Shown: positions 8,335 through 15,842 of the stretch, piece after piece
Numbering within the stretch: position 1 is the stretch's first letter
Layout of the letters: each line of letters begins with the position of its first letter
From: Streptomyces marincola
GTDB taxonomy: Bacteria; Actinomycetota; Actinomycetes; Streptomycetales; Streptomycetaceae
DNA: 64,000 bases
Direction: 5' to 3'
Assembly: GCF_020410765.1 (NCBI RefSeq)
Contig: NZ_CP084541.1
Location: 4,979,001 to 5,043,000 of the forward strand
Made by a program: the position numbers and the translations under genes
Notes under the pieces: generated by a model
The model's input: the letters and a program-made list of their open reading frames with translations, nothing else
Told to the model about the DNA's origin: nothing
The model's database searches: none

Positions 8335-9516
8335 GTGCGCCTGCGCCACCCCGACGGCTCCACCGTCCACCTCGCCTACTGCACCAACGTCCACCCGGCC
8401 GAGACGCTCGACGGCGTGCTCGCGCAACTGCGCGACCACTGCGAGCCGGTGCGCCTGCGCCTTGGCCGCGACCGGCTCGGCATCGGCCTGTGGCTGGCCC
8501 GCGACGCCGCGCGCGTCCTTGTGGCGGACGCCGCCGCGCGCCGCGCCCTGCGCGAGGCGCTGGCCCGCCACGGCCTGGACGTGGTGACGCTCAACGGCTT
8601 CCCCTACCGCGGGTTCGGCGGCGAACGCGTCAAGTACGCCGTCTACTCGCCCGACTGGACCAGCCGCGACCGGCTCGACCACACCGCGGACCTCGCCGAG
8701 ATCCTCGCCGGGCTGCTGCCGGACGACGAGCGGGAAGGCACCATCTCCACCCTGCCGCTCGCCTGGCGCACCCCGTTCACGCCCGAGGACCGGCAGCGCG
8801 CCCTCGCCCACCTGACCGAGCTGTCGGAACGCCTCGACGACCTCGCGGCGCGCACCGGCCGCTCCATCCGCGTCGCGCTCGAACCCGAACCCGGCTGCAC
8901 CGTGGAGACCACCGCCCAGGCCGCCGACGCGCTGACGGGCCCGGGCGCCCCGCCCGCCCACCGCGTCGGGGTCTGCCTGGACACCTGCCACCTGGCCACC
9001 GCGTTCGAGGACCCGGATGCGGCCGTGGACGGCCTGGTCGCGCGCGGCGTTCCCGTGGTCAAGGCGCAGCTGTCGGCCGCGCTGCACGCCGAGCACCCGG
9101 ACCGGCCCGACGTGCGCGCCGCGCTGGCCGAGTTCGACGAGCCCAGGTTCCTGCACCAGACGAGGGAGCGCGCGCCGGGCGGCGTCCTGGGCCGCGACGA
9201 CCTCGACGCCGCGCTGTCGGGTCCCGACCCGCTGCCGGGCCGCGACCCGTGGCGCGTCCACCTCCACGTGCCGCTGCACGCGACGCCCGACCCGCCGCTG
9301 GCCTCCACCCTTCCGCACCTCACCCGGGCCCTGACCCGCCTGGTCGGCGGGGAACGCGCGCTGACCCGCCACCTGGAGGTGGAGACCTACACCTGGCAGG
9401 TGCTGCCGCCCGCGCTGCGACCCCGCACGCCTGGGCAGCTCGCGGACGGCATCGCCGCCGAACTCTCCCTCGCCCGCGACCTGCTGACCGGCCTCGGCCT
9501 CAAGGAGCTGACATGA
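8335..9516 (+). CDS. eboE: Metabolite traffic protein EboE-like
   Basis: 393 residues from GTG at 8335. Family signatures of EboE are LAYCTNVHPAET near the start, LNGFPYRGFGGERVK, LPLAWRTPFTPED, ALEPEPGCTVET and VCLDTCHLATAFED. They form a TIM-barrel metal site resembling xylose-isomerase-like enzymes. EboE is always found with EboA-C and -F, and the precise reaction is unproven. The gene starts seven bases after EboB and its stop overlaps the start of the phosphodiesterase-like gene. Confidence 0.83.
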   Translation: MRLRHPDGSTVHLAYCTNVHPAETLDGVLAQLRDHCEPVRLRLGRDRLGIGLWLARDAARVLVADAAARRALREALARHGLDVVTLNGFPYRGFGGERVKYAVYSPDWTSRDRLDHTADLAEILAGLLPDDEREGTISTLPLAWRTPFTPEDRQRALAHLTELSERLDDLAARTGRSIRVALEPEPGCTVETTAQAADALTGPGAPPAHRVGVCLDTCHLATAFEDPDAAVDGLVARGVPVVKAQLSAALHAEHPDRPDVRAALAEFDEPRFLHQTRERAPGGVLGRDDLDAALSGPDPLPGRDPWRVHLHVPLHATPDPPLASTLPHLTRALTRLVGGERALTRHLEVETYTWQVLPPALRPRTPGQLADGIAAELSLARDLLTGLGLKELT

Positions 9517-10907
9517 CCCGCCCGCTCGTCGTGCTCGACGTCGTCGGCCTCACCCCGGCGCTCCTCGACCACATGCCGCGCCTGGCCGCGCTCGCCCGCG
9601 CCGGCTCGCGCGCCCCGCTCGGCACCGTGCTGCCCGCCGTGACGTGCTCCGCGCAGGCCACGTTCCTGACCGGCGCGCCGCCCGCCGAGCACGGCATCGT
9701 CGGCAACGGCTGGTACTTCCGCGGCGTGGGCGACGTGCTGCTGTGGCGGCAGCACAACGCGCTGGTCGGCGGCGAGAAGATCTGGGACGCCGCGCGCCGG
9801 GCGCGACCCGGCTACACGGTCGCGAACGTCTGCTGGTGGTACGCGATGGGCGCCGACACCGACTTCACCGTCACCCCGCGCCCCATCTACCACGCCGACG
9901 GCCGCAAGGACCCCGACTGCTACACGAGGCCCCCCGCGCTGCACGACGAACTGGTCAGCCGCTACGGCCCGTTCCCCCTGTTCCAGTACTGGGGGCCGAC
10001 CGCGTCCATCGCCTCGTCCCGCTGGATCGCGGCGGCGGCCAGGCACATCATGCGCACAGAACGCCCCGACCTGACCCTCGTCTACCTGCCCCACCTGGAC
10101 TACGACCTGCAACGCCACGGCCCCGACAGCCCGCAGGCGCGCGCCGCCGCGGGCGAACTGGACGCGGAGATCGGGCCGCTGCTCGACGCGGCGCGCGAGC
10201 GGGACGCGATCGTCGTCGTGCTGTCCGAGTACGGCATCACGCCGGTCAGCAGGCACGTCGACATCAACCGGGCGCTGCGCCGCGCCGGGCTCCTCGACGT
10301 GTACACGCAGGCCGGGATGGAGTACCTCGACCCGTGGGTCTCGCGCGCGTTCGCCGTGGCCGACCACCAGGTGGCGCACGTCTACGTGCGGCGGCCCGAG
10401 GACACCGAGCGCGCCCGCGAGGTGGTCGCGGGGCTGCCGGGCGTGGCCGAGGTGCTCGACGAGGAGGGCAAGAAGCGGCACGGCCTCGACCACGAACGCG
10501 CGGGCGAGCTGGTGGCCGTCGCCGAGCCCGACGCGTGGTTCACGTACTACTACTGGCTGGACGACGCGCGCGCCCCTGACTGGGCCGCGACCGTCGACAT
10601 CCACCGCAAGCCCGGCTACGACCCCGCGGAGCTGTTCTTCGACCCGGAGGACACGTTCGCCAAGGCCAGGGCCGCCGCCGCCCTGGTCCGCAAGAAGGCC
10701 GGGCTGCGCTACCGCATGAACGTCGTCCCGCTCGACCCGTCCTGCGTCCGCGGCAGCCACGGCAGGCTGCCGGCCGACGAGCGCCACCAGCCGGTGCTGC
10801 TGTGCTCGGAGCCGGACGCGCTCGGCGGCGAGGAGGTCGCGGCCACCGGCGTCAAGGCGTTCCTCCTCGGGCTCCAGGGCCTGGCGGACGCCGACGCGGC
10901 GGTGTGA
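9513..10907 (+). CDS. eboF: Alkaline phosphatase/nucleotide pyrophosphatase family protein (EboF-like)
   Basis: 464 residues of the alkaline-phosphatase superfamily. The first metal Asp is in PLVVLDVVGL. The nucleophile Thr (about residue 44) is in LPAVTCSAQATFLTG, followed by PPAEHGIVGNGWYF. Later metal ligands are in VYLPHLDYDLQRHG and VVVLSEYGITPVSRH, and a final His is in CVRGSHGR. ATG overlaps the upstream TGA. In ebo clusters such proteins probably cleave a phosphodiester or pyrophosphate of the pathway intermediate. The operon ends here with a strong hairpin. Confidence 0.85.
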   Translation: MTRPLVVLDVVGLTPALLDHMPRLAALARAGSRAPLGTVLPAVTCSAQATFLTGAPPAEHGIVGNGWYFRGVGDVLLWRQHNALVGGEKIWDAARRARPGYTVANVCWWYAMGADTDFTVTPRPIYHADGRKDPDCYTRPPALHDELVSRYGPFPLFQYWGPTASIASSRWIAAAARHIMRTERPDLTLVYLPHLDYDLQRHGPDSPQARAAAGELDAEIGPLLDAARERDAIVVVLSEYGITPVSRHVDINRALRRAGLLDVYTQAGMEYLDPWVSRAFAVADHQVAHVYVRRPEDTERAREVVAGLPGVAEVLDEEGKKRHGLDHERAGELVAVAEPDAWFTYYYWLDDARAPDWAATVDIHRKPGYDPAELFFDPEDTFAKARAAAALVRKKAGLRYRMNVVPLDPSCVRGSHGRLPADERHQPVLLCSEPDALGGEEVAATGVKAFLLGLQGLADADAAV

Positions 10908-10908
10908 C

Positions 10909-10932
10909 CCGCCCGGCCGCGAGGCCGGGCGG
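10909..10932. terminator. Hairpin between convergent ebo operon and response regulator
   Basis: Perfect 10-bp stem CCGCCCGGCC / GGCCGGGCGG with a GCGA loop, directly after the ebo operon stop and before the convergent response-regulator stop. There is no T-run, as usual in high-GC actinobacteria. Probably bidirectional. Confidence 0.7.
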
Positions 10933-10949
10933 CCGGGCGGCCCGCCGCG

Positions 10950-11594
10950 TCACGAGCCGAGGTAGCGCAGCACCGCGAGGACCCGGCGGCTGTAACCGCC
11001 GGTCCGCGGCAGGCCGAGCTTGTCGAAGATGGCGTTGATGTGCTTCTCCACCGCGCTGCGCGACACCCACAGCCGCCCGGCGATGGCCGCGTTCGTGTGG
11101 CCCTGCGCCATGAGGTGCAGCACCTCGTGCTCCCTGGGCGTGAGCCGGGCCAGCGGGTCGCCGTGCGAGCTGCGGGCCAGCAGCCGCCGCACCACCTCGG
11201 GGTCGAAGGCGGTGCCGCCGGCGGCGACCCGTTCCAGCGCGTGCAGGAACTCCTCGACGTCGACCACCCGGTCCTTGAGCAGGTAGCCGACGCCGGACGG
11301 CTCGCCCGACAGCAGCTCGGCGGCGTACCTGCCCTCCACGTACTGCGACAGCACGAGCACCGGGGTGCCCGGCCGCCGGCGGCGGATCTCCAGCGCGGCG
11401 CGCAGGCCCTCGTCCGTGTGCGTCGGCGGCATGCGCACATCGATCACGGCCACGTCGGGCGGGTCCTGGCCGACGGCGGCGAGCAGCGCGTCCCCGTCGC
11501 CGACGGCGGCCGTGACCTCGTGCCCCTCGTCGGCCAGCAGCCGGATCAGGCCCTCGCGCAGCAGCGTCGAGTCGTCCGCGAGGATCACGCGCAC
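10950..11594 (-). CDS. NarL/LuxR-type response regulator
   Basis: 214 residues. The receiver domain begins MRVILADDSTLL, with the phospho-acceptor Asp in VAVIDVRMP and the conserved Lys in YLLKDRV. The C-terminal LuxR-type helix-turn-helix carries LTPREHEVLHLMAQGHTN and SRSAVEKHINAIFDKL. It partners the histidine kinase immediately upstream, overlapping it by 10 bases. A TGCGG-N4-CCGCA palindrome upstream of the kinase is a likely target (autoregulation, inferred). Confidence 0.93.
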   Translation of the reverse strand: MRVILADDSTLLREGLIRLLADEGHEVTAAVGDGDALLAAVGQDPPDVAVIDVRMPPTHTDEGLRAALEIRRRRPGTPVLVLSQYVEGRYAAELLSGEPSGVGYLLKDRVVDVEEFLHALERVAAGGTAFDPEVVRRLLARSSHGDPLARLTPREHEVLHLMAQGHTNAAIAGRLWVSRSAVEKHINAIFDKLGLPRTGGYSRRVLAVLRYLGS

Positions 11595-12694
11595 GGCAGC
11601 TCCGCGCTGATCACCGTGGGCCCGCCGGGCGGGCTGCGCACGCCGAGCCGTCCGTCGAGCGCGGCCGCGCGCCTGGCCAGGCCGGTCAGTCCGCCGCCCG
11701 CCGGGTCGGCGCCGCCGCGCCCGTCGTCGCGCACGCGCACCGTGAGGGCCGGGGCGTCATCCGGCAGGTCGAGCCGCACGTCGACGCGCCGCGCCCCCGA
11801 GTGCTTGACCGCGTTGGTGATCGCCTCCGAGACCACGAAGTACGCGACGGCCGCGACGTCCCGCGGGGGTTCGGCCGGCACCCGGTAGTCGAGCCCGACC
11901 GGCAGCGGGGAACGCTCCGCGACCGCTTCGAGCGCCGCGCGCAGCCCCGCCTCGTCCAGCAGCGCGGGGTACACCCGCCAGGCGACGTCCCGCAGCTCGG
12001 CCAGGGCCTGCCTGGTCTGCTGCTGCGCCTGGTGGATCAGGTCGTCGCCGCCAGGACCCGTGCCGCCGTGGCGGCGGGCCCGGCCGAGCAGCATGCCGAG
12101 CGCGACCAGCCGCTGCTGCACGCCGTCGTGCAGGTCGCGTTCGATGCGGCGGCGCTCCTCGTGCACCGCCGCGACGACTCCCGCCCTGCTCTCGGCCAGT
12201 TCCTCGATGCGCCGCTCCAGCGCCTGCCGCCTGGTGGGGCCGAGGAAGCGCCGCACGAGGGCGGCCTCGAACGCCGCCACCGCGTACGCGGCGCAGGCCG
12301 CGAGGAACAGCAGGAACGAGCCCCCGACGCCGCTGGGCATCACCAGGTGCCAGCGGTCGTAGTAGAAGGGCCAGCCCCACACGAGCAGCGACGCGTACGC
12401 GGCGCCGACCAGGGCCGAGACCAGCACGAGCGCGCCGAGCAGGCCGAGGGGCAGGCGGGCCGCGAGATAGCGCAGCGCGGCGCGCGGCGGAACGGGCCCG
12501 GCCGCCGGCGGCACCCCGCCGAGCAGCCGCTCGACCCGGTGCCGTTCCCCGGTGGCCAGCCGCACCGCCGCGGCCCGGCCCGCGCGCGGGCGCAGCGCGG
12601 CCAGCGCCAGCACCGCGAGCGCGGGCGGGACGGTGGCCGCGCCGGCCGCGAGGCCGGCGGCCATCCGCGTCCAGCGGTGCAGCGCGTGTCTCAC
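11585..12694 (-). CDS. DesK/NarX-type sensor histidine kinase
   Basis: 369 residues from GTG at 12694. Two hydrophobic stretches lie near residues 10-30, and two or more transmembrane helices follow around 85-150 (LLGALVLVSALVGAAYASLLVWG; SFLLFLAACAAYAVAAF). The HisKA_3 phospho-acceptor is in EERRRIERDLHDGVQQRL. The ATPase domain contains SEAITNAVKHSGA (N box) and VRDDGRGG (G box). There is no extracellular sensor domain of note, so it probably senses the membrane or uses its transmembrane part. A TAGCCT -10-like box seven bases before the GTG suggests a leaderless transcript. Confidence 0.9.
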   Translation of the reverse strand: MRHALHRWTRMAAGLAAGAATVPPALAVLALAALRPRAGRAAAVRLATGERHRVERLLGGVPPAAGPVPPRAALRYLAARLPLGLLGALVLVSALVGAAYASLLVWGWPFYYDRWHLVMPSGVGGSFLLFLAACAAYAVAAFEAALVRRFLGPTRRQALERRIEELAESRAGVVAAVHEERRRIERDLHDGVQQRLVALGMLLGRARRHGGTGPGGDDLIHQAQQQTRQALAELRDVAWRVYPALLDEAGLRAALEAVAERSPLPVGLDYRVPAEPPRDVAAVAYFVVSEAITNAVKHSGARRVDVRLDLPDDAPALTVRVRDDGRGGADPAGGGLTGLARRAAALDGRLGVRSPPGGPTVISAELPCA

Positions 12695-12731
12695 GCCCCA
12701 GAGGCTAGCCGCGGAACGCGCCGGGCCGTAC

Positions 12732-12745
12732 TGCGGTTTTCCGCA
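12732..12745. promoter_or_regulatory. Palindrome in the kinase/DedA divergent promoter region
   Basis: TGCGG-TTTT-CCGCA, a perfect 5-bp inverted repeat with an AT spacer in otherwise GC-rich DNA. Its centre lies about 45 bp upstream of the predicted leaderless start of the kinase and about 67 bp from that of DedA. This is where a NarL-type regulator would sit. Assignment to the adjacent regulator is inference. Confidence 0.5.
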
Positions 12746-12792
12746 AGGGTCCCGTGGGGCGGCCCGCATGGTCCGCCGCCGAGGGGGCTTTG

Positions 12793-12808
12793 TAGCGTTC
12801 GCTGTGTG
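12793..12808 (+). promoter_or_regulatory. Probable leaderless promoter of the DedA gene
   Basis: TAGCGT at 12793-12798 resembles a -10 box and lies seven bases before the GTG start at 12806. No Shine-Dalgarno sequence precedes the GTG. This geometry is typical of leaderless actinobacterial mRNAs. No good -35 is visible. Confidence 0.4.
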
Positions 12809-13477
12809 AATCCATCCACCGTTCCCGTGACCCTGGCCGAGTCCTCCGAAGATCCCGGCGGCATCGCCGGGTGGGCCACCGACCTCATGGAGACCCTCGG
12901 CGCCCCGGGCGCCGGGGCGGCCATCGCCTTGGAGAACCTGTTCCCGCCGCTGCCGAGCGAGGTGATCCTGCCGCTGGCGGGCTTCACCGCGAGCCGCGGC
13001 GACATGAGCCTGTGGGCCGCGCTGGTCTGGACCACCCTCGGGTCGGTCGTCGGCGCGCTGGCGCTGTACTGGGTGGGTGCGCTGCTCGGCCGCGAGCGGC
13101 TGATCGCCATCGCGGAGAAGCTGCCGCTGGTCAAGGTCGCCGACATCGAGAAGACGGAGGCGTGGTTCGCCAAGCACGGCACGAAGGCGATCTTCTTCGG
13201 CCGCATGATCCCCATCTTCCGAAGTCTCATCTCCGTCCCCGCGGGGGTGGAGCGGATGCCGGTCGGGATCTTTTTGCTGCTCACGACGCTGGGCAGCGCC
13301 ATCTGGAACACCATCTTCGTCCTGGCCGGGTACCGCCTCGGCGAGGACTGGGAGCGGGTCACCGACCTGGTCTCCGTCTATTCGAAGGTCGTGCTCGTGG
13401 TCGTCGCCCTGGGCGTGGTGGCGTTCATCGCCTTCCGCGTGGCGCGGCCGGGCGGGGGCAAGCGCCGCGCCTCCTGA
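12806..13477 (+). CDS. DedA family membrane protein
   Basis: 223 residues from GTG at 12806. Family motifs are ALENLFPPLPSEVILPLAGF (membrane-inserted loop), FAKHGTKAIFFGRMIPIFRSLISVPAG (the FxRxxPxxR-like signature) and GSAIWNTIFVLAGYRLG. Four or more membrane helices. DedA proteins are implicated in lipid scrambling and membrane homeostasis, and many depend on the proton-motive force. It is divergent from the two-component genes, and the shared promoter region suggests possible co-regulation (inferred). Confidence 0.92.
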   Translation: MNPSTVPVTLAESSEDPGGIAGWATDLMETLGAPGAGAAIALENLFPPLPSEVILPLAGFTASRGDMSLWAALVWTTLGSVVGALALYWVGALLGRERLIAIAEKLPLVKVADIEKTEAWFAKHGTKAIFFGRMIPIFRSLISVPAGVERMPVGIFLLLTTLGSAIWNTIFVLAGYRLGEDWERVTDLVSVYSKVVLVVVALGVVAFIAFRVARPGGGKRRAS

Positions 13478-13680
13478 ACGCGCCGAGCGCGGGCGCGTGC
13501 GCTGTGTGACGGTCTGTTCACCCTATGGAGTGGAATAGCTCGCTTTCGGCCATCCGGGTGTACCGGGCTGTGCTCTCATGAAGGGGCAGCCCGGGTGATC
13601 CATTGACAACTCCTCGGAATGCCAAGCCAGTTGTTACCCTTGTGCGGCGCATTCGCCGCGCCGTCGCCGTGGAGTCACCC
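13478..13680 (+). promoter_or_regulatory. Upstream region of the terpene-cyclase cluster
   Basis: 203 bp without a gene, AT-richer than its surroundings. It holds a 7-bp inverted repeat CGGGCTG/CAGCCCG (13564-13593) and a consensus -35-like hexamer TTGACA at 13603-13608. No convincing -10 lies at the normal distance. The cyclase start was placed at GTG 13681 because GGAG at 13671-13674 precedes it by six bases; earlier in-frame TTG/GTG codons lack this. Confidence 0.4.
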
Positions 13681-15366
13681 GTGCCCGCGCCCCGCCTCGT
13701 TCCCACCCCCGCGCGTCCTTCCGCGCCCCTGTTCGCCCCCGCTACCGCCCCGGGACCCGCGCCGTCCGGGGCGCGTGCCGGGGCACGGGCCGGCTCCGTC
13801 GCCGCGGCGGCGAGCGAGCTGCTGGCCGGCTGCGGGCCCGACGGCCGCTGGCGCGGCGGCTGCCGGGGCCGGCTCATCGAGTCGGCCCTCACCGCCCACC
13901 TGCTGCGCGCCACCGGCCGGGCCCCGGCCGCGCGGCGCGCCGTCGAGCGCTTCTGCGCGCGCGAGCTCGCGGCGGGGCCGGCCGCGCACCGCGACCCGTT
14001 CGACTCGCTGCTCTCCGGCCACCTCGCCGCCGCGGCGCTGCGCCGCAAGGCCCGCCCCGGCGACGCCGCCCGGCTGCGCGCCGCGCTCAGCGGCCACGAG
14101 CCCGTCGCCAGCCCGCGCAAACGCGCCCTGATCGCGGCCCTGCTCCGGCTGCTGCGGCCCGAGGAGTCCTGGGACGTGCCGCCGCTGCCGCCCGATCCGC
14201 TCGCGGCGGGCGGCGGCGGCTGGCTGCGGCCGACCCTGGCCGCCGTGCGGCTCCTGGCCGGCCCCGAGGACCCCGGCGCGGTGCGCGCCGCGCTCGCCCT
14301 GCTGCGCGAGAGCCAGTCCTGCGACGGCAGCTGGGACCAGTACGTGCTCGGCACCGTGACCATCCTGCTCGTGCTGCACACCAGAAGGCTGGCGCCCGAC
14401 CTGGTCGACCGCGGCCTGCGCTTCGTCGTCTCGCAGGTCAGGGAGGACGGCGGGGTGCCGTTCATCAGCGGGCTCGACCTGTGGCTGACCTCGCTCGCCT
14501 CGCTGACCCTGGCCGAGAGCGGCGTCGGCGGGCGCCGGCTCGCCGCGTCCGCCGCGTACCTGTGCGAGGCCCAACTGCCGGACGGCGGCTGGGGGTACGC
14601 GCCGGGCGTGACGCACGCCGACACCGACGACACGGCCGTGACCGTGGCGTTCCTGCGCCGGTGCGCGGGCACCGCGGCGCGCGACGCGGCCGACGCGGGC
14701 GTCGCCTGGCTGCACACCGCGCAGAACGCGGACGGCGGGTTCAACACCTACGCGGGCGGCGCCCGTTCCGAGGTGGAGATCACCGCGAAGGCGGTGCTCG
14801 CCCTGCTGGCCGGCCGGCCGGGCCCCGCGGAACGGACCGCGGCGGCCCGCGGCTGGGACTGGCTCGCGGCGCGCCAGCGGCCCGACGGCGGCTATCCGTA
14901 CGAGTGGACGCGGTCGGCCGCCTTCCCCGTGCTGCACGTGGTGCGGGCCGCGCGGGCGGTCGCAGGGCACGGCCTGGCCGACCCCGCCCGCGTCGTCGCG
15001 GGGGCCGTCGCCAGGGCCGCGCGCGGCCTGCGCGCCGCCGCGCCCGACCCGCTCGGCACGGCCTACGCGGTGGGCGCGCTCGCGGCGGCCGGCCGCGCCG
15101 CCGACCCGGCGGCCCTGGCGCGCGGCGTGCGGCTGCTCGCCGCGACGGGCCCGGGCACCGAGGTGCCGCCCGACGCGCTCGGGCCGCGCCCGTTCGTCTA
15201 CGACGTACCGCTGCTGTACGCGATCTACCGGCTCGGCGGACTCGCCGCCGCGCGCGTCCCGGCGGCCGGGCGCCGCCGGGAAGGCCCGGCGCCGCGCGCC
15301 GACGGCTGGAGCAGCGGTGGAAGGAAGAGGAGGAGCACATGGCAGCCCTGTCATTCGGCGATCTGA
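13681..15366 (+). CDS. Class II terpene cyclase-like protein (DxDD motif, squalene-cyclase fold)
   Basis: 561 residues of prenyltransferase/squalene-oxidase alpha-barrel repeats. QW-like motifs are visible: SQSCDGSWDQY, AQLPDGGWGYAP, AQNADGGFNTY and RQRPDGGYPYEW. The acidic motif of class II cyclases is intact as D314-T-D-D317 in HADTDDTAVT. It protonates a terminal double bond or epoxide to start cyclisation in copalyl diphosphate synthases and squalene-hopene cyclases. The length fits bacterial diterpene cyclases (~500-560). No class I DDxxD was found. Coupled by a 28-base overlap to the ACP gene. Substrate unknown; a geranylgeranyl-type chain is plausible given the synthase at 23535. Confidence 0.75.
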   Translation: MPAPRLVPTPARPSAPLFAPATAPGPAPSGARAGARAGSVAAAASELLAGCGPDGRWRGGCRGRLIESALTAHLLRATGRAPAARRAVERFCARELAAGPAAHRDPFDSLLSGHLAAAALRRKARPGDAARLRAALSGHEPVASPRKRALIAALLRLLRPEESWDVPPLPPDPLAAGGGGWLRPTLAAVRLLAGPEDPGAVRAALALLRESQSCDGSWDQYVLGTVTILLVLHTRRLAPDLVDRGLRFVVSQVREDGGVPFISGLDLWLTSLASLTLAESGVGGRRLAASAAYLCEAQLPDGGWGYAPGVTHADTDDTAVTVAFLRRCAGTAARDAADAGVAWLHTAQNADGGFNTYAGGARSEVEITAKAVLALLAGRPGPAERTAAARGWDWLAARQRPDGGYPYEWTRSAAFPVLHVVRAARAVAGHGLADPARVVAGAVARAARGLRAAAPDPLGTAYAVGALAAAGRAADPAALARGVRLLAATGPGTEVPPDALGPRPFVYDVPLLYAIYRLGGLAAARVPAAGRRREGPAPRADGWSSGGRKRRSTWQPCHSAI

Positions 15367-15842
15367 AGGCCGCGCTCGTGAGCATGGGAGTGCCCGCGGA
15401 GGACGTCACGGAGCACACCGTCAGGGAGGAGGCGGGACTCGACTCGCTCGGCGTCGCGGACCTGGCGGCGATCCTGCGCGAGCGCCACGGCCTGGTCGTC
15501 GGTGAGGAACGGCTCCTCGCGGCGGTCACGCTCGGCGACCTGTGCCGCGCCATCGCCGCTCAGGACGCCGTCGCCGCTCAGGGGCCGCACGGGGACAAGG
15601 AGTCCGGGCAGTCCCAGGAGTTCCAGCGGGTGGAGGAGTCCCGGGAGGCCGCGCCCGGCGGCCTGACCGCCTTCGGCGGCGCGGGCGAGGCGGACGGCGC
15701 GGGCATGGTCTGCGCGGGCGGCGTGTGCGGCGTGCCCGCCGCCCCCGGCGCGGGGGGCGGGCTCGCCGCGTTCCCAGGACCGGGCGCGGACGCCGCGCCG
15801 GGCGGCCGTGACGGCGCCGGGGCCGCCCCGGCCGGCGCGTGA
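15339..15842 (+). CDS. Acyl carrier protein with long Gly/Ala-rich C-terminal tail
   Basis: 167 residues. The first ~80 are a standard ACP, with the phosphopantetheine Ser36 in GLDSLGVADL and helices before and after (EERLLAAVTLGDLCRAIA). Residues ~85-167 are a low-complexity tail rich in Gly, Ala and Pro that contains MVCAGGVCGVP with two cysteines. Ordinary ACPs end near residue 80-90, so the tail is unusual. AGGAAGAGGAGG lies just before the ATG. The stop overlaps the GTG of the ketosynthase. Probably holds the acyl chain handled by the next two enzymes. Confidence 0.83.
   Translation: MAALSFGDLKAALVSMGVPAEDVTEHTVREEAGLDSLGVADLAAILRERHGLVVGEERLLAAVTLGDLCRAIAAQDAVAAQGPHGDKESGQSQEFQRVEESREAAPGGLTAFGGAGEADGAGMVCAGGVCGVPAAPGAGGGLAAFPGPGADAAPGGRDGAGAAPAGA

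Noticed and set aside
13510..13520. GTTCACC heptamers (also near 23079) as PhoP boxes
   Set aside because: Only single copies occur; PhoP sites need at least two direct repeats 11 bp apart.
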